DNA of 64,000 nucleotides from Duganella flavida. Lineage in GTDB: Bacteria > Pseudomonadota > Gammaproteobacteria > Burkholderiales > Burkholderiaceae_D. Positions 52,450 through 62,048 of this stretch are shown piece after piece. A model generated the notes under the pieces. That model saw nothing but the letters and a program-made list of their open reading frames with translations, had not been told where the DNA came from and did no database searches. Position numbers and translations under genes: made by a program. Each line of letters starts with the position of its first letter. The first letter of the stretch is position 1. The stretch lies in the NCBI RefSeq assembly GCF_009857445.1, contig NZ_WWCN01000006.1, positions 1 through 64,000 on the forward strand, given 5' to 3'.

Positions 52450-53991
52450 CTACACCTCGGCCTGGGCCTGCGCCAGGCAGACGCGGTTGCGCCCTTCCGA
52501 CTTGGCCACGTACAGCGCCTTGTCGGCCGCCTCCACCAGCATATGCGCCAGATGCACGCCGCGCTTGGGCGTGATGGTGGCAACGCCGGCACTTAACGTG
52601 ACGTGGCCGAAGCTGCTGCCGCTGTGCGCCATCTGCAAATTCTCCACCGCGCGCCGGATGCGCTCAGCCACCGCCTCCGCGCCCTGCAAGTCTGTGCTCG
52701 GTAACAGGATGCCGATTTCCTCGCCGCCGTAGCGCGCGCTGAGGTCGCCGGGCCGCTTGGGCGTGAGCGCCTTGATCAACTTGCTCACCGCGCGCAGCAC
52801 CTCATCGCCGGCACTGTGGCCATAGACATCGTTGTACTGCTTGAAGTAGTCGACATCGATCATGATGAAGGCCAGCGTGCTGCCATGCCGGGTGGCGCGG
52901 CTGAACTCGTTGCCCATCGTGACATCAAGCTGGCGCCGGTTGGCCAGCCCGGTCAAGCCGTCCTGCATGGCTTGCCGCTCCAGCGTGCGGTTGGCGCTTT
53001 CCAGCGCATCGCGCGCCTTGCGCAGCTCGGCCTCGGCCAGTTCGCGCAGCTTGATCTGGCTCACCAGCCGCTTGCCGAAAAAGCCGATCAGCGCCGCCAG
53101 CACGACCACCCCGATCGAGCGGGTGAAGGTGTCGCGCCGCCAGCGCTCCAGCATTTCCTCGCGCGACAAGGCTGCCGTGACAAACAGCGGATAGTGCTCC
53201 AGCGGGCGGAAGCTGTTCAGGCGCAGTTCGCCGTCGTGCGAGGAATGGAAGACATGGCTGCCAATACGGCCAGCGCCGCTCTGCTGGGCGTAGTAGCGAT
53301 ACAGCTCGCTGTCGCGCATGCTGCCGCCGACGCGGTCGCTGTCGAAGGGCTGGCGCAGCATCAGCACGCCGGTATTGGAGACCAGCGCCACCGCGCCGCG
53401 CGCGCCAACGTCAAAGCTTTGGTAGAAGCGGCGGAAGTAGTCGATGTCCAGCGTGGCCAGCACCACGCCGCCGAAGCTGCCATCGGCCTTATTCAGGCGG
53501 CGCGACACCGGCATGATCCACTTGCCGGTGGAACGGCTGATCACCGGGTCGCCCACGTGCGGACCGCGCTCCTCGTGGGTGCGGTGGAAGATGAAGTATT
53601 CGCGGTCGGCATTGTTGTAAGCCTGGCTGGTGACGCCGCGCGAATTGACCAGCCAGCGGCCACGCTCGTCGTACACGAATAAACCCACCAGCTGTGGCAA
53701 ATTCGCCACCTGCGCCGCCATTTGCCGCTGCACCCGGGCCAGCGCCTTATCGCCCTGCCCTTCGGTCTCGATGCGCTCGACGATGTCGGCCAGCGAGGTG
53801 TCGGCCGCCTTGATGGTGTCGTCAGCCTGCTGCGCCATGGCGCGCGCCACGTTGGCGCCCAGGCGTTCCATCTCCTGCAGCTGGCCGCTGCGCGCATTCA
53901 CGCTGCGCCAGACGTCGATCACGACCAGCGACAGGCAGACCACGCTGACGAACACCGTGGCCCAGAAAGTGATGGAGTATCGCTTCAACAT
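52450..53991 (-). CDS. Diguanylate cyclase with periplasmic Cache-type sensor
   Basis: A 513-residue membrane enzyme that makes cyclic di-GMP. The sensor domain (about residues 35-280) lies between two membrane helices (near 10-28 and ITFWATVFVSVVCLSLVVI; and SIGVVVLAALIGFFG). The GGDEF domain has DGLTGLANRRQLD and the active site RYGGEEIGILL. The site reads GGEEI in place of the usual GGEEF. The inhibitory RxxD (RPGD) is at the right distance upstream, so feedback inhibition is likely. ATG at 53991 is chosen at the first helix. Convergent with the esterase gene. Confidence 0.9.
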   Translation of the reverse strand: MLKRYSITFWATVFVSVVCLSLVVIDVWRSVNARSGQLQEMERLGANVARAMAQQADDTIKAADTSLADIVERIETEGQGDKALARVQRQMAAQVANLPQLVGLFVYDERGRWLVNSRGVTSQAYNNADREYFIFHRTHEERGPHVGDPVISRSTGKWIMPVSRRLNKADGSFGGVVLATLDIDYFRRFYQSFDVGARGAVALVSNTGVLMLRQPFDSDRVGGSMRDSELYRYYAQQSGAGRIGSHVFHSSHDGELRLNSFRPLEHYPLFVTAALSREEMLERWRRDTFTRSIGVVVLAALIGFFGKRLVSQIKLRELAEAELRKARDALESANRTLERQAMQDGLTGLANRRQLDVTMGNEFSRATRHGSTLAFIMIDVDYFKQYNDVYGHSAGDEVLRAVSKLIKALTPKRPGDLSARYGGEEIGILLPSTDLQGAEAVAERIRRAVENLQMAHSGSSFGHVTLSAGVATITPKRGVHLAHMLVEAADKALYVAKSEGRNRVCLAQAQAEV

Positions 53992-54052
53992 GGTTGCGCG
54001 CGGGGTTTGGGCACTCCTTGCTTTATACCCCAAAACGGCGCCGCTGTGCCGT

Positions 54053-55093
54053 TCAGCGCGCCAGCATCGGTTGTAGTTTTTGCCATGCCAGGTCCGGCGT
54101 CAGCTTGACCATGCAATCCTGATGGCCCAGCGGGCATTCGCGCTGCTTGCACGGCGCGCAGTCGAGCCGCAGCGATAGCGAAGCCGCCAGGTCGGAAAAC
54201 GGTGGTGCGTGGTCGGGATCGGTGGGGCCATACAGCGCCAGCACCGGGCGGTTCAGCGCCGAGGCGATGTGCAGCAGGCCGGAGTCGTTGGCGACCACCG
54301 CTGCCGCGCGGGCGATCAGGGCGAAGGCTTCCGGCAGGCTGGTGGCGCCGGCCAGGTTGAACACGGCAGCGCCTTCCGGCAGCGCTGCCGCTACTTCAGC
54401 GCAGGCTTCCTTGTCCTTTGGCGAACCGAGCAGCGCGATTTGCGTGGTCGGATCGCGCTTCAGCACTTCCTGCGCCAGACCGGCGAAGTGGCGCGCCGGC
54501 CAGCGCTTGGCGCCGCCGAATTCCGCCCCCGGCGCCAGCGCCAGCATCGGCCGCGACTGGTCGATGGCAAGGCGTTCGCACACGGCGGCAATCTGCGCCG
54601 GCGGCACCACCAGCCGAGGACGCGGCAGCGCGGCGCGCAGGCCGGGGCCTTGTACCGTCACCGGTGACTTGGCCAGCGCCGCGTAAAACGCCACCATCGG
54701 GCGCGGCGGCACTTCGTCATGGTGCATCACATTGATCATGCCGTAGCGGCTTTCGCCCTTGTAGCCGACCCGCTGCTTGATGCCAGCCAGCCACGGGATC
54801 AAGGCGTACTTGATGGTGTTGGGCAGGATGTAGGCATCGGCATAGCCGCGCTTGCGCAGCAGGCGGGCGTATTGCCAGCGCTGCTTGAGTTGCAGGGCGC
54901 CGTGGCGGAACGGGGTTTCCAGTACCTCGTCCACCTCGGCGGCCTGACGCCACACGGCGGCTACCGCCGGCGGCGCCAGCACGTCAATCGGCCGCTCCGG
55001 ATGGGCGGCGCGCAGCAGTTGCAGCAGCGGCTGCGCCATGACGGCGTCGCCGATCCAGTTGGGGGAAATAATCAGGGTCCGCAATTCGCTCAC
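54053..55093 (-). CDS. waaF: ADP-heptose:LPS heptosyltransferase II
   Basis: Adds the second heptose to the LPS inner core, at the cytoplasmic face. The 346-residue protein starts LRTLIISPNWIGDAVMAQPLL and contains LALAPGAEFGGAKRWP and NDSGLLHIASALNRPVLALYGPTDP for ADP-heptose binding. Start GTG at 55093 is chosen because AAGGAG lies 8 bases before it and the start overlaps the upstream stop as GTGA; an ATG at 55120 is possible. Ends with a Cys-rich DCAPCKQRECPLGHQDC segment normal for the family. Confidence 0.93.
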   Translation of the reverse strand: MSELRTLIISPNWIGDAVMAQPLLQLLRAAHPERPIDVLAPPAVAAVWRQAAEVDEVLETPFRHGALQLKQRWQYARLLRKRGYADAYILPNTIKYALIPWLAGIKQRVGYKGESRYGMINVMHHDEVPPRPMVAFYAALAKSPVTVQGPGLRAALPRPRLVVPPAQIAAVCERLAIDQSRPMLALAPGAEFGGAKRWPARHFAGLAQEVLKRDPTTQIALLGSPKDKEACAEVAAALPEGAAVFNLAGATSLPEAFALIARAAAVVANDSGLLHIASALNRPVLALYGPTDPDHAPPFSDLAASLSLRLDCAPCKQRECPLGHQDCMVKLTPDLAWQKLQPMLAR

Positions 55094-56319
55094 TGCGCTT
55101 TCTCCTTTGCGTTCAGGCACAGTCCTGCCAGCAGGAATAGCATCATCGCGTAAAACATATTGCTGCGCACCGACCAGAAGATCACTTCCGTCAGGCCAAA
55201 GCTAAAGTAACTCAACACCAGCAGCATGCCAGCCAGCGCCGGCGCATTCAGGTGGTCGCCCTGGCGCAGCTGGCGGCGGAAGAACATAAAGGGCACCACC
55301 AGCGTCGCCCCCCAGGCCAGTAGCCCGGCCACGCCGCCAAACACCAGCGCCTGCAAAATATCGTTGTGGAAGTGCTCGAACTCCAGCACGTAAGGGTGGA
55401 CGCGCCCGGTGCGCACCAGCTCTTCCATCTCCTGCTTGACGGTCGGAATGGAGGCGCCCAGCAGCGGATGGCGCTCGATCAGCTGCAGCGCGCTGCGCCA
55501 CAGTTCCAGCCGAATGCCGACGCTGGTGTAGGTCTGGCCGCCGTTGAAATACTGGTGCACATCGCTGAAACCTTCGTCGATGCGCTCGCGGGCGCCGGTC
55601 TGTGGAATAAAGTAGGTGCTCACCACCAGCGCCAGCGCCAGCAGCGCCAGGCCCTTGCGCAGGCGGCCGCGCAGCACGTGGCCGTAGCGCACCAGCAGCA
55701 CCGCCGCAAACACGATGGCGACCCAGCCGCCGCGGGTACCGCTGGCGATCGAGCCGATCAGGCCGGCCAGCGCGCCGAGGCCAGGCCAGATGGCGCGGCG
55801 GCCGACAAAGTCCAGCGTCCCGGCCAGGCACATCAGGGCCATGCACAGCATGATGTCGCCAAAGGTAATCGAATTGATCAAGCCGCCCGGACGCTCCAGC
55901 CCCAGCCACCAGCGCTGGTAGACGATGAAAGAAGCGCCAGCCACGGCGCCGGCGATCAGGCCCCACCACAGGGCCTTGCGGCTGGGACGGCAGGCCAGCA
56001 CGGTCAGCATCACGGTGGAGGCGGCCAGCATGCGGAACGGTTTTTCCAGATCGCGCAAGCGGCCGTCACCACTGAGCAAGCCCAGTACGATGGCCAGTAA
56101 CAGCGTCGCGCCAAACGCTACCAACACGCCGCGAATCTCAGTAAGATGGCGCAACAGTTCAGGCCAGCCCCGGCGCCAGGTCAGCGCAGCCGTGATCAGG
56201 AAGGCGAAACTGCACAAGCCGAGCCCGGGACGGGTAATCAGCAGCAGGAACGGAAACGCGAAAATCAGGCTGTGGATAAAGACAGTGCTGGCAGGGGACT
56301 GGGCTGAGGTATTATTCAT
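55090..56319 (-). CDS. O-antigen ligase/polymerase family membrane protein
   Basis: A 409-residue protein with about ten membrane helices and a large periplasmic loop (about residues 255-330, FSDVHQYFNGGQTYTSVGIRLELWRSALQLI). The helix-loop pattern and the conserved WRSALQ/HPLLGASIP/HFHNDILQAL features fit WaaL or Wzy-type O-antigen enzymes. Overlaps waaF by 4 bases. Its neighbours support a role in LPS completion; ligase and polymerase cannot be told apart here. Confidence 0.85.
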   Translation of the reverse strand: MNNTSAQSPASTVFIHSLIFAFPFLLLITRPGLGLCSFAFLITAALTWRRGWPELLRHLTEIRGVLVAFGATLLLAIVLGLLSGDGRLRDLEKPFRMLAASTVMLTVLACRPSRKALWWGLIAGAVAGASFIVYQRWWLGLERPGGLINSITFGDIMLCMALMCLAGTLDFVGRRAIWPGLGALAGLIGSIASGTRGGWVAIVFAAVLLVRYGHVLRGRLRKGLALLALALVVSTYFIPQTGARERIDEGFSDVHQYFNGGQTYTSVGIRLELWRSALQLIERHPLLGASIPTVKQEMEELVRTGRVHPYVLEFEHFHNDILQALVFGGVAGLLAWGATLVVPFMFFRRQLRQGDHLNAPALAGMLLVLSYFSFGLTEVIFWSVRSNMFYAMMLFLLAGLCLNAKEKAQ

Positions 56320-56364
56320 TCATATTATCGTTTATTGCAAAAAAGCAATCCGCTACAGCACGCT

Positions 56365-57177
56365 ATGCCATTCGACCTTATTTCTGTCGTTATCACCACC
56401 TACAACCGGCCGGATGCCTTGAGCGCCGTGGTCGAAGCCTGCTTCGCCCAGGACGACCTCGGGTTCGAAATCATTATCGCTGATGACGGCTCCGGCCACA
56501 ACACACAGCAGGCCGTGGCTGCGCTGCAAGCCCGTTCGCCGGTGCCGCTGCGCCACGTGTGGCAGGAAGACCTGGGTTTCCGGGCAGCGCGCGCGCGCAA
56601 CCTCGGCACCCTCGACGCGCACGGAGAATACATCATCTTCCTCGACGGCGACTGCGTCCCGCAGCGCAATTTTATCAGCCAGCACCGCAAGCTGGCGCAG
56701 CGCGGCTACCTGGTGCAGGGCAGCCGCATCCTGCTCAACGAAGCCGCCACCGTGCGCGTGCTGAGCCAGCATCTTGACTTGCAGGCGCTGGGCGCGGCCG
56801 ACAAGCTGGCGTGGCGCCGCGCGGGCGACCTCAACAAAGTGCTGCCGCTGCTGTTCACCCTGCCCGACGTGGGCCGCACCAGCCGCCGCTTCACCTGGCG
56901 CCGCATCAAGAGCTGCAACCTGGCCGTGTGGCGTTCCGACCTTGACCTCGTCAATGGTTTCGATGAAAGCTTCCTCGGCTGGGGCCATGAAGATTCCGAC
57001 CTGGTGGTTCGCCTGTTCAATGCGGGGGTAATGCGCAAAGACGGCGCCTACGCCACCGAAGTGCTGCACCTGTGGCACCAGGAAAACGCGCGCGACCAGG
57101 AAACCAGCAACCGCGCCACTGTACTGCAGCGCGCCGCCGACCGTACCGTTTTGGCCGTGAAAGGATTGCGCGCATGA
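56365..57177 (+). CDS. Glycosyltransferase family 2 (with galactosyl-type C-terminal domain)
   Basis: A 270-residue enzyme. The GT-A fold shows SVVITTYNRPDAL, IIIADDGSG and the metal site FLDGDC. The C-terminal part with KSCNLAVWRSDLDLVNGFDE and GWGHEDSDLVVRLF is typical of transferases that elongate LPS or polysaccharide. ATG at 56365; overlaps the next gene by 4 bases (ATGA). Divergent from the ligase gene. Confidence 0.9.
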   Translation: MPFDLISVVITTYNRPDALSAVVEACFAQDDLGFEIIIADDGSGHNTQQAVAALQARSPVPLRHVWQEDLGFRAARARNLGTLDAHGEYIIFLDGDCVPQRNFISQHRKLAQRGYLVQGSRILLNEAATVRVLSQHLDLQALGAADKLAWRRAGDLNKVLPLLFTLPDVGRTSRRFTWRRIKSCNLAVWRSDLDLVNGFDESFLGWGHEDSDLVVRLFNAGVMRKDGAYATEVLHLWHQENARDQETSNRATVLQRAADRTVLAVKGLRA

Positions 57178-58250
57178 AGCCGCAACAAGCCGATGCCCCG
57201 CTACTGAGCATCCTCGTCCCCGGCTACAACGTCGGCCGCTTCATTACCGACTGCCTCGACCACATCGTCGCGCAGATGCACCATCGGCATGAGCTGATCA
57301 TGGTGGACGACGGCTCTACCGACGACACCGTGGCGCGCGTGCAGGCGGTGCAGGAAGCCTATCCACGACTGCAGGTGCGGCTGGTGGTGCAGCCCAACCA
57401 GGGCATTTCCGACGCCCGCAACCGCGCCCTGCTGGAAGCGCGCGGCGAGTACATCCTGTTTGTCGACAGCGACGACCGCCTGCTGCCTCGTTCGCTGGAA
57501 GCGCTGGAACGGGTAATCGAGGACAAGCGTCCGGACGTGATCGCCACCGCGCTGCGCATGTGGCATCCGGATGCACCGGACAAAGACCGCGACGTCTACA
57601 TGAGTTACGCGCCGGACCAGACCATCACCTGCCAGGATACCATCCTGACCTCCTTCCTCAACGACCGCCACATGTACGTGTGGTGCAAAGTATTCCGGCG
57701 TGAGATTTATGCGCAGGAGGCCATGCCGCTATTCCCGTCGCGCCGCCTGTTCGAGGACGTGGCGGTGGTGCCGCGCCTGCTGCAGCGCTGCCGCAGCCTG
57801 GTGTATCTGCCGCATGTGCTGCTGGCGTACCGGCAGCACCCGGTCAGCATCACGCGGGTGATCAGCGAGCAGTGGTGTGTGGATTTTGTGTCGGCGCTGG
57901 CGGCGGTCAAGCCGCATTTCGAGCGCGCCGGTGTGAGCGCGGCGGTACGCGCGCAGTTTGACGTGGCGGTGTGCCACTTCTACATCGGCATGGTGAAGAA
58001 TTCCTACCAGCTGCCGGCCAAGACCGGCAACGCGGTGCGCGGCAAAGTGCGCGGGATCTTTTTGGACAGCCTGTTCGCGCCGCCGAAGGAAGTACTGGCC
58101 GACATGGCCGGCAACGGCGGCGACGCCCACACCGCGCGCCAGGTACAGCGGGCACTGGACGGCAACCGCTGGTTCCACTTCCAGCAAACAGCGGTGCGCA
58201 AGCTCAAGCTGTGGCAACGCCTGGAACGCACCCGCGCCGCCCAACGCTAA
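57174..58250 (+). CDS. Glycosyltransferase family 2
   Basis: A 358-residue enzyme with the N-terminal GT-A domain: LSILVPGYNVGRFI, ELIMVDDGSTDDT and the metal site YILFVDSDDRLL. The C-terminal 120 residues are alpha-helical and less conserved. It is co-translated with the transferase in front. Likely adds a sugar to the LPS core or O-chain. Its stop codon is the first part of the second 94-bp palindrome. Confidence 0.9.
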   Translation: MKPQQADAPLLSILVPGYNVGRFITDCLDHIVAQMHHRHELIMVDDGSTDDTVARVQAVQEAYPRLQVRLVVQPNQGISDARNRALLEARGEYILFVDSDDRLLPRSLEALERVIEDKRPDVIATALRMWHPDAPDKDRDVYMSYAPDQTITCQDTILTSFLNDRHMYVWCKVFRREIYAQEAMPLFPSRRLFEDVAVVPRLLQRCRSLVYLPHVLLAYRQHPVSITRVISEQWCVDFVSALAAVKPHFERAGVSAAVRAQFDVAVCHFYIGMVKNSYQLPAKTGNAVRGKVRGIFLDSLFAPPKEVLADMAGNGGDAHTARQVQRALDGNRWFHFQQTAVRKLKLWQRLERTRAAQR

Positions 58251-58342
58251 CCCGGGGTCAGTTCTGCCAATCGGACACGAGCCCTGCCGTAGCGGCCGCT
58301 ACGGCAGGGCTCGTGTCCGATTGGCAGAACTGACCCCGGGTT
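58249..58342. repeat. 94-bp palindromic repeat, copy 2
   Basis: A perfect palindrome of two 47-base arms with no loop; the outer 22 bases match copy 1 (9942-10035). Inner arm bases differ from copy 1 at several places, each balanced by the partner arm. It fills the gap between two convergent genes: the left end gives the last two bases of the glycosyltransferase stop TAA, and the right end lies 1 base from the regulator stop. Confidence 0.95.
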
Positions 58343-58343
58343 G

Positions 58344-58955
58344 TTATTCGCTTTCGAGCATGCTGATGCGGACCAGGTCGGCGACGTTGTCCACGCCCAG
58401 CTTGCTCATCAGGCGCGCCTTGTGCACTTCTACCGTGCGTACGCTGATGCCCAGCGCCGGGCCGATGTCGCGGTTGTGGCGGCCCAGCACCACCAAATCC
58501 ATCACTTCGCGCTCGCGCGGCGTCAGCTCACTTAGCAGGTTAGCGCTGCGCGAGCGGCGCTGCTGCTCGCTGTGGTTGTTACGCGCCCGCGCCAGCGCTT
58601 CGTCGATGGCGGCAATCAGCTTGGCATCGTCAAACGGCTTTTCCAGGAAATCCACCGCGTCGGCCTTGAACGCCGCGCGCGCCGTGCTGACGTCGCCGTG
58701 GCCGCTCATCACCACCACCGGCATGGCGCTGCCGCGATTGATCAGCTCGCGCTGCAAGGCCAGCCCGTCCATGCCCGACATGCGGATGTCGACCAGCAGG
58801 CAACCGCTCCAGCCCTGCTGCCAGCCCTGCAGGAAAGCCTCGGCGCTGGAAAACACTGCCGTCCGGTAGCCGCGCACGCCCAGCAGCAAGCCCAGCGCAT
58901 CGCGCACGGCTGGATCGTCATCGACGATGAATACGGTTAAATCATGCTGCAACAT
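58344..58955 (-). CDS. FixJ-family response regulator
   Basis: A 203-residue regulator: receiver domain with FIVDDDPAVRDAL, phospho-acceptor Asp56 (CLLVDIRMSGMDG), and Lys in FLEKPFDD; the LuxR-type HTH starts ELTPREREVMDLVVLGRHNRDI and ends with KVLARLMSKLGV-like sequence. Overlaps the kinase gene by 14 bases. The target genes are unknown. Confidence 0.93.
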   Translation of the reverse strand: MLQHDLTVFIVDDDPAVRDALGLLLGVRGYRTAVFSSAEAFLQGWQQGWSGCLLVDIRMSGMDGLALQRELINRGSAMPVVVMSGHGDVSTARAAFKADAVDFLEKPFDDAKLIAAIDEALARARNNHSEQQRRSRSANLLSELTPREREVMDLVVLGRHNRDIGPALGISVRTVEVHKARLMSKLGVDNVADLVRISMLESE

Positions 58956-60570
58956 AGTTTTCCTGCCCTTCCACTACGCGGCGCGCCAACGGCAGCGCCA
59001 TCTTGAATATGCCGTGATCGCCCACTTCGGCCCAGAGCGAGCCGCCGTGCGCTTCCATAATGGCCCGGCTCAGCACCAGGCCCAGTCCCATGCCAGTGGC
59101 CTTGGACGATACAAAAGGTTCAAACAAGCGCGCCGCCAGTTCGGCTGACACGCCTTTACCGCTGTCTTCCACGGTCAGCTGCAAACAACTGCCCTTGCCG
59201 CGGCGCTTGCTGTCCAGCACCTGCAGCGAGACCGTGATGCGGCGCTCCCCTTCTGGCTGCTCCTGCACCGCATCCAGCGCATTGGCCAGCAAGTTGCGCA
59301 GCACCAGCTCGATCTGCAGACGGTCGGCCAGCATCGCCAGCGGCGGCAAGTCCTCCACCTCCAGCGCCACGCCGTGCTCGCGCAGCTGGGCGAAGAATTG
59401 CTGGCTCACCGTGGACACCAGCTGCGCCGCATCTACCGGTTCCAGCTTCATGGCGCCGGTGCGGAAGAAATCGCGCAAGCGCCGTACCACATCCGCCGCC
59501 CGGCCCGACTCGGCAATCATGCGCTGGATGGCGTTTTTCAGCATCTCGCCATCCTTGCCGCCGCTGTCGTTGCGCTCGAGCAGGAACTCGCAAGCCTTGC
59601 CGTAGGCGCCCAGCGCCGTCAGCGGCTGGTTCAGTTCGTGCGCCAGCGCGGCTGCCATCTCGCCCGCCGCCGCCAGCCGCAAGGACTGCTTCAAATCGTT
59701 CGATACCTGGCGCAGCTCGTCGACCACAATGCCGATCGAAAAGCCCACCAGCGCCAGCATGGCGTCCAGCATCTGCAACTCCGGCACCTCGATGTTGATG
59801 GCGTTATTCCACTTCACCAAAGCGCCTATGCCCAGTTGCAGCACAAACACCATCAACGCCGTCCCGTACAAGCCCTGGCGCGACGCCGCCCAGATCACCG
59901 GCAGGAACAGGAAATAAAAATGCTTGAATTCCGAGGTGACGATGGTGCCGAACACCAGCGTCAGCACCACGATCGACAAGCCCAGGTAGCCCAGCGTCTC
60001 ATAGCGCCACACCGTCACCCGCAAGCGCTGCCGCCCGTGCGCGCTGGACAGCATCCACACCAGGGGCATCGACACCAGCACCCCCACCATGTCGCCGATG
60101 CCAAAGCGCAGCACCACCGCGCCCCACTCGCCCGGCGGGATCAGCCCGGCCAGCGACAGCAGCGACATGTACACCATGTCATTCAGCAGCGCGCCGCTCA
60201 CTACGATCAACACCCACTGGAACAGCCGGTTGCGGCTGTCGAACACGCCGCTGCTGCCGAAAGTCCGCTTCAGCACCACCCCGATCAAGCCATAGCCGAG
60301 GGTCAGCCACACCGACAACAGCAAGGTCAGCACCAGCCCGGCCGGCATGCCGCGCACCAAAATCTCGCCCAGCACCAGCGCAATAAACCAGGGCAGCGCC
60401 GCACGCCAGCCATACACCAGCCAGCACACCAGCCCCAGCGCCGGGTCCGGATTCCAAGGCGTGATATTCAATCCGTACAACGGATCGATATAGGTCGCCC
60501 AGTCAAATAACAGGTACAAGGCGATGAACGCCGGGAATACCAGATAGCGGGGCAAAGGGGATGCGGTCAT
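58942..60570 (-). CDS. Membrane sensor histidine kinase (MASE1-like) partner of FixJ regulator
   Basis: A 542-residue kinase. The N-terminal half (residues about 1-250) has eight or so membrane helices of the MASE1 kind, including GLVCWLVYGWRAALPWFIALVLGE. The dimerisation domain has His in AAALAHELNQPLTALGAYG, and the ATPase has N box and G boxes (LANALDAVQEQPEGE, DSGKGV, GMGLGLVLSRAIMEAHGG). ATG at 60570 is chosen. Signal not known. Confidence 0.92.
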   Translation of the reverse strand: MTASPLPRYLVFPAFIALYLLFDWATYIDPLYGLNITPWNPDPALGLVCWLVYGWRAALPWFIALVLGEILVRGMPAGLVLTLLLSVWLTLGYGLIGVVLKRTFGSSGVFDSRNRLFQWVLIVVSGALLNDMVYMSLLSLAGLIPPGEWGAVVLRFGIGDMVGVLVSMPLVWMLSSAHGRQRLRVTVWRYETLGYLGLSIVVLTLVFGTIVTSEFKHFYFLFLPVIWAASRQGLYGTALMVFVLQLGIGALVKWNNAINIEVPELQMLDAMLALVGFSIGIVVDELRQVSNDLKQSLRLAAAGEMAAALAHELNQPLTALGAYGKACEFLLERNDSGGKDGEMLKNAIQRMIAESGRAADVVRRLRDFFRTGAMKLEPVDAAQLVSTVSQQFFAQLREHGVALEVEDLPPLAMLADRLQIELVLRNLLANALDAVQEQPEGERRITVSLQVLDSKRRGKGSCLQLTVEDSGKGVSAELAARLFEPFVSSKATGMGLGLVLSRAIMEAHGGSLWAEVGDHGIFKMALPLARRVVEGQENYVAA

Positions 60571-60803
60571 ACGGGCCAGGTTGTATCGCAATGTATCATT
60601 ATGCGTTGCTACCGCACATCTTGCATTGCTTTTTGCTAGTACGTGTAACCCTTATCACAGCAGCATCCCCTCTATACAACAGTTCAATTATCGAAGCGGC
60701 AATTATTACGGGTATTCCGTAGTTCTTTACCCCAATTTACATTGCGTTACATGCCAGATACAATACTAAATCATTCACAAAGCTGTTCTTTTTGAAAGTT
60801 CCG
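60571..60803. promoter_or_regulatory. Promoter region of the DUF535 gene
   Basis: In this 233-base divergent gap a plus-strand -35 TTACAT (60737-60742) and a -10 TACAAT (60759-60764) are spaced by 16 bases, 40 bases before the ATG. Nothing else was recognised. Confidence 0.5.
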
Positions 60804-61769
60804 ATGCCGCAGTCCATCACCATCCGCTCCGGCGTTGCAGGCTTTACCGGCCTGAAGCAATTGCGTGAAACCCTGAAGCTCTCCGTCCGCGCTGCGCTGC
60901 ACCGCCAGTCCACCTTTGGCTGGCTGGAACTGCTGAACTCTCACCCCCTGTTTATCGAGCTGGTCAAAGCCCGCCCGCGCCTGCTGTACAAGATTTACCG
61001 CCCTTACCTGAGCAACACCATTGCCTGCAGCGAGCGCGTCGCACTGCTGAGCGCGCACTACCGCCACGTATTCCGTCACGGCCTCGGCCCGCTGACGGTG
61101 CAGGCGGCGCGCGGCGCCGTCACGCTGGCCAGCGTGGAAGGCAAGAGCGGCCTGCCCTACCAGCTGCAACTGCGCGCCATCGAGCCGATGGAGCGTGAAG
61201 GCGAACTGGTGCTGCAACTGCTGCAAGGCGGCGACCTGGTCTACAGCTGCGCGTTTTCCTTCGTCCACAGCGAGCGCGGCATGCTGCTCGGCGTCGGCTG
61301 CATGCAAGGCCCGCGCGGCGAGCACGGCCTGCAACTGATTAAGGACGCTACCCGCGAATTGCACGGCCTGCGTCCAAAAAACCTGATGATCAAGCTGCTC
61401 AGCCAGTTTGCCCGCGACCATGGCTGCAGCGCCCTGCGCCTGGTCAGCAACGCCAACCGCGTGGTGCACAGCGCCACCCGCCAAGGCAAAGTGCACGCCG
61501 ACTACGACGCCCTGTGGCAGGAGCTGGGCGCACAACCGCGCGCCGACGGCGACTACCAGCTGGATAGCGAAACCATCTGCGCCCCCGACCTGGCCGCCAT
61601 CGCCTCCAAGAAACGCTCGGAAGCGCGCAAGCGCCACGAAACCCTGTGCGAACTGGCCCAGGCTATGAACGCCAGCCTGCGCGCGCCGCGCATGGAAGCC
61701 GTCCCTAGCACGCTGGAGCCGGTGTTCATTGCGGTGGACGACGACGAGGATAAGTACGCACTAGCGTAA
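60804..61769 (+). CDS. VirK/DUF535-family protein
   Basis: A 321-residue protein with the DUF535 layout: an N-terminal helical part (FGWLELLNSHPLFIELVKARPRL), the middle YQLQLRAIEPMEREGELVLQL, and the conserved VYSCAFSFVHSERGMLLGVGCMQGPRG. VirK/YbjX-like proteins act in stress or surface traits in enterics, but the activity is unknown. ATG at 60804 is used; TTG at 60792 is also possible. Confidence 0.82.
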   Translation: MPQSITIRSGVAGFTGLKQLRETLKLSVRAALHRQSTFGWLELLNSHPLFIELVKARPRLLYKIYRPYLSNTIACSERVALLSAHYRHVFRHGLGPLTVQAARGAVTLASVEGKSGLPYQLQLRAIEPMEREGELVLQLLQGGDLVYSCAFSFVHSERGMLLGVGCMQGPRGEHGLQLIKDATRELHGLRPKNLMIKLLSQFARDHGCSALRLVSNANRVVHSATRQGKVHADYDALWQELGAQPRADGDYQLDSETICAPDLAAIASKKRSEARKRHETLCELAQAMNASLRAPRMEAVPSTLEPVFIAVDDDEDKYALA

Positions 61770-61811
61770 AAAAATCCGGTAACATGGGCTTTTCGTCAAA
61801 GGAGAAATGCC

Positions 61812-62045
61812 ATGCGCGTGGATATTTATTGCCGAGATGAAGCACAGGGCAAACACAGCTACCTCGCTGTCCCGGAAGGCAAGCCGATTCCGGAAGAAGC
61901 CACCAACACCGACTGGCATCCCGAAGCCAGCCACGTGGAAGTCGACGACGACCACGACGACCTCCCCAGATACCACATTGAACACGCACTGGCGCAGATC
62001 GGCGACAAAGGCTACGCCATCACTGGCGTAGCCCAGCAGTTCTAA
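61812..62045 (+). CDS. Small conserved acidic protein (DUF6139-like)
   Basis: A 77-residue protein, rich in Asp and His in the middle (VEVDDDHDDLPRYHIEHAL). The start MRVDIYCRDE and AVPEGKPIPEEATNTDW look like the small DUF6139-type proteins of betaproteobacteria; I hold this loosely. AAAGGAG precedes the ATG. Convergent with dnaE. Confidence 0.65.
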   Translation: MRVDIYCRDEAQGKHSYLAVPEGKPIPEEATNTDWHPEASHVEVDDDHDDLPRYHIEHALAQIGDKGYAITGVAQQF

Positions 62046-62048
62046 ACG

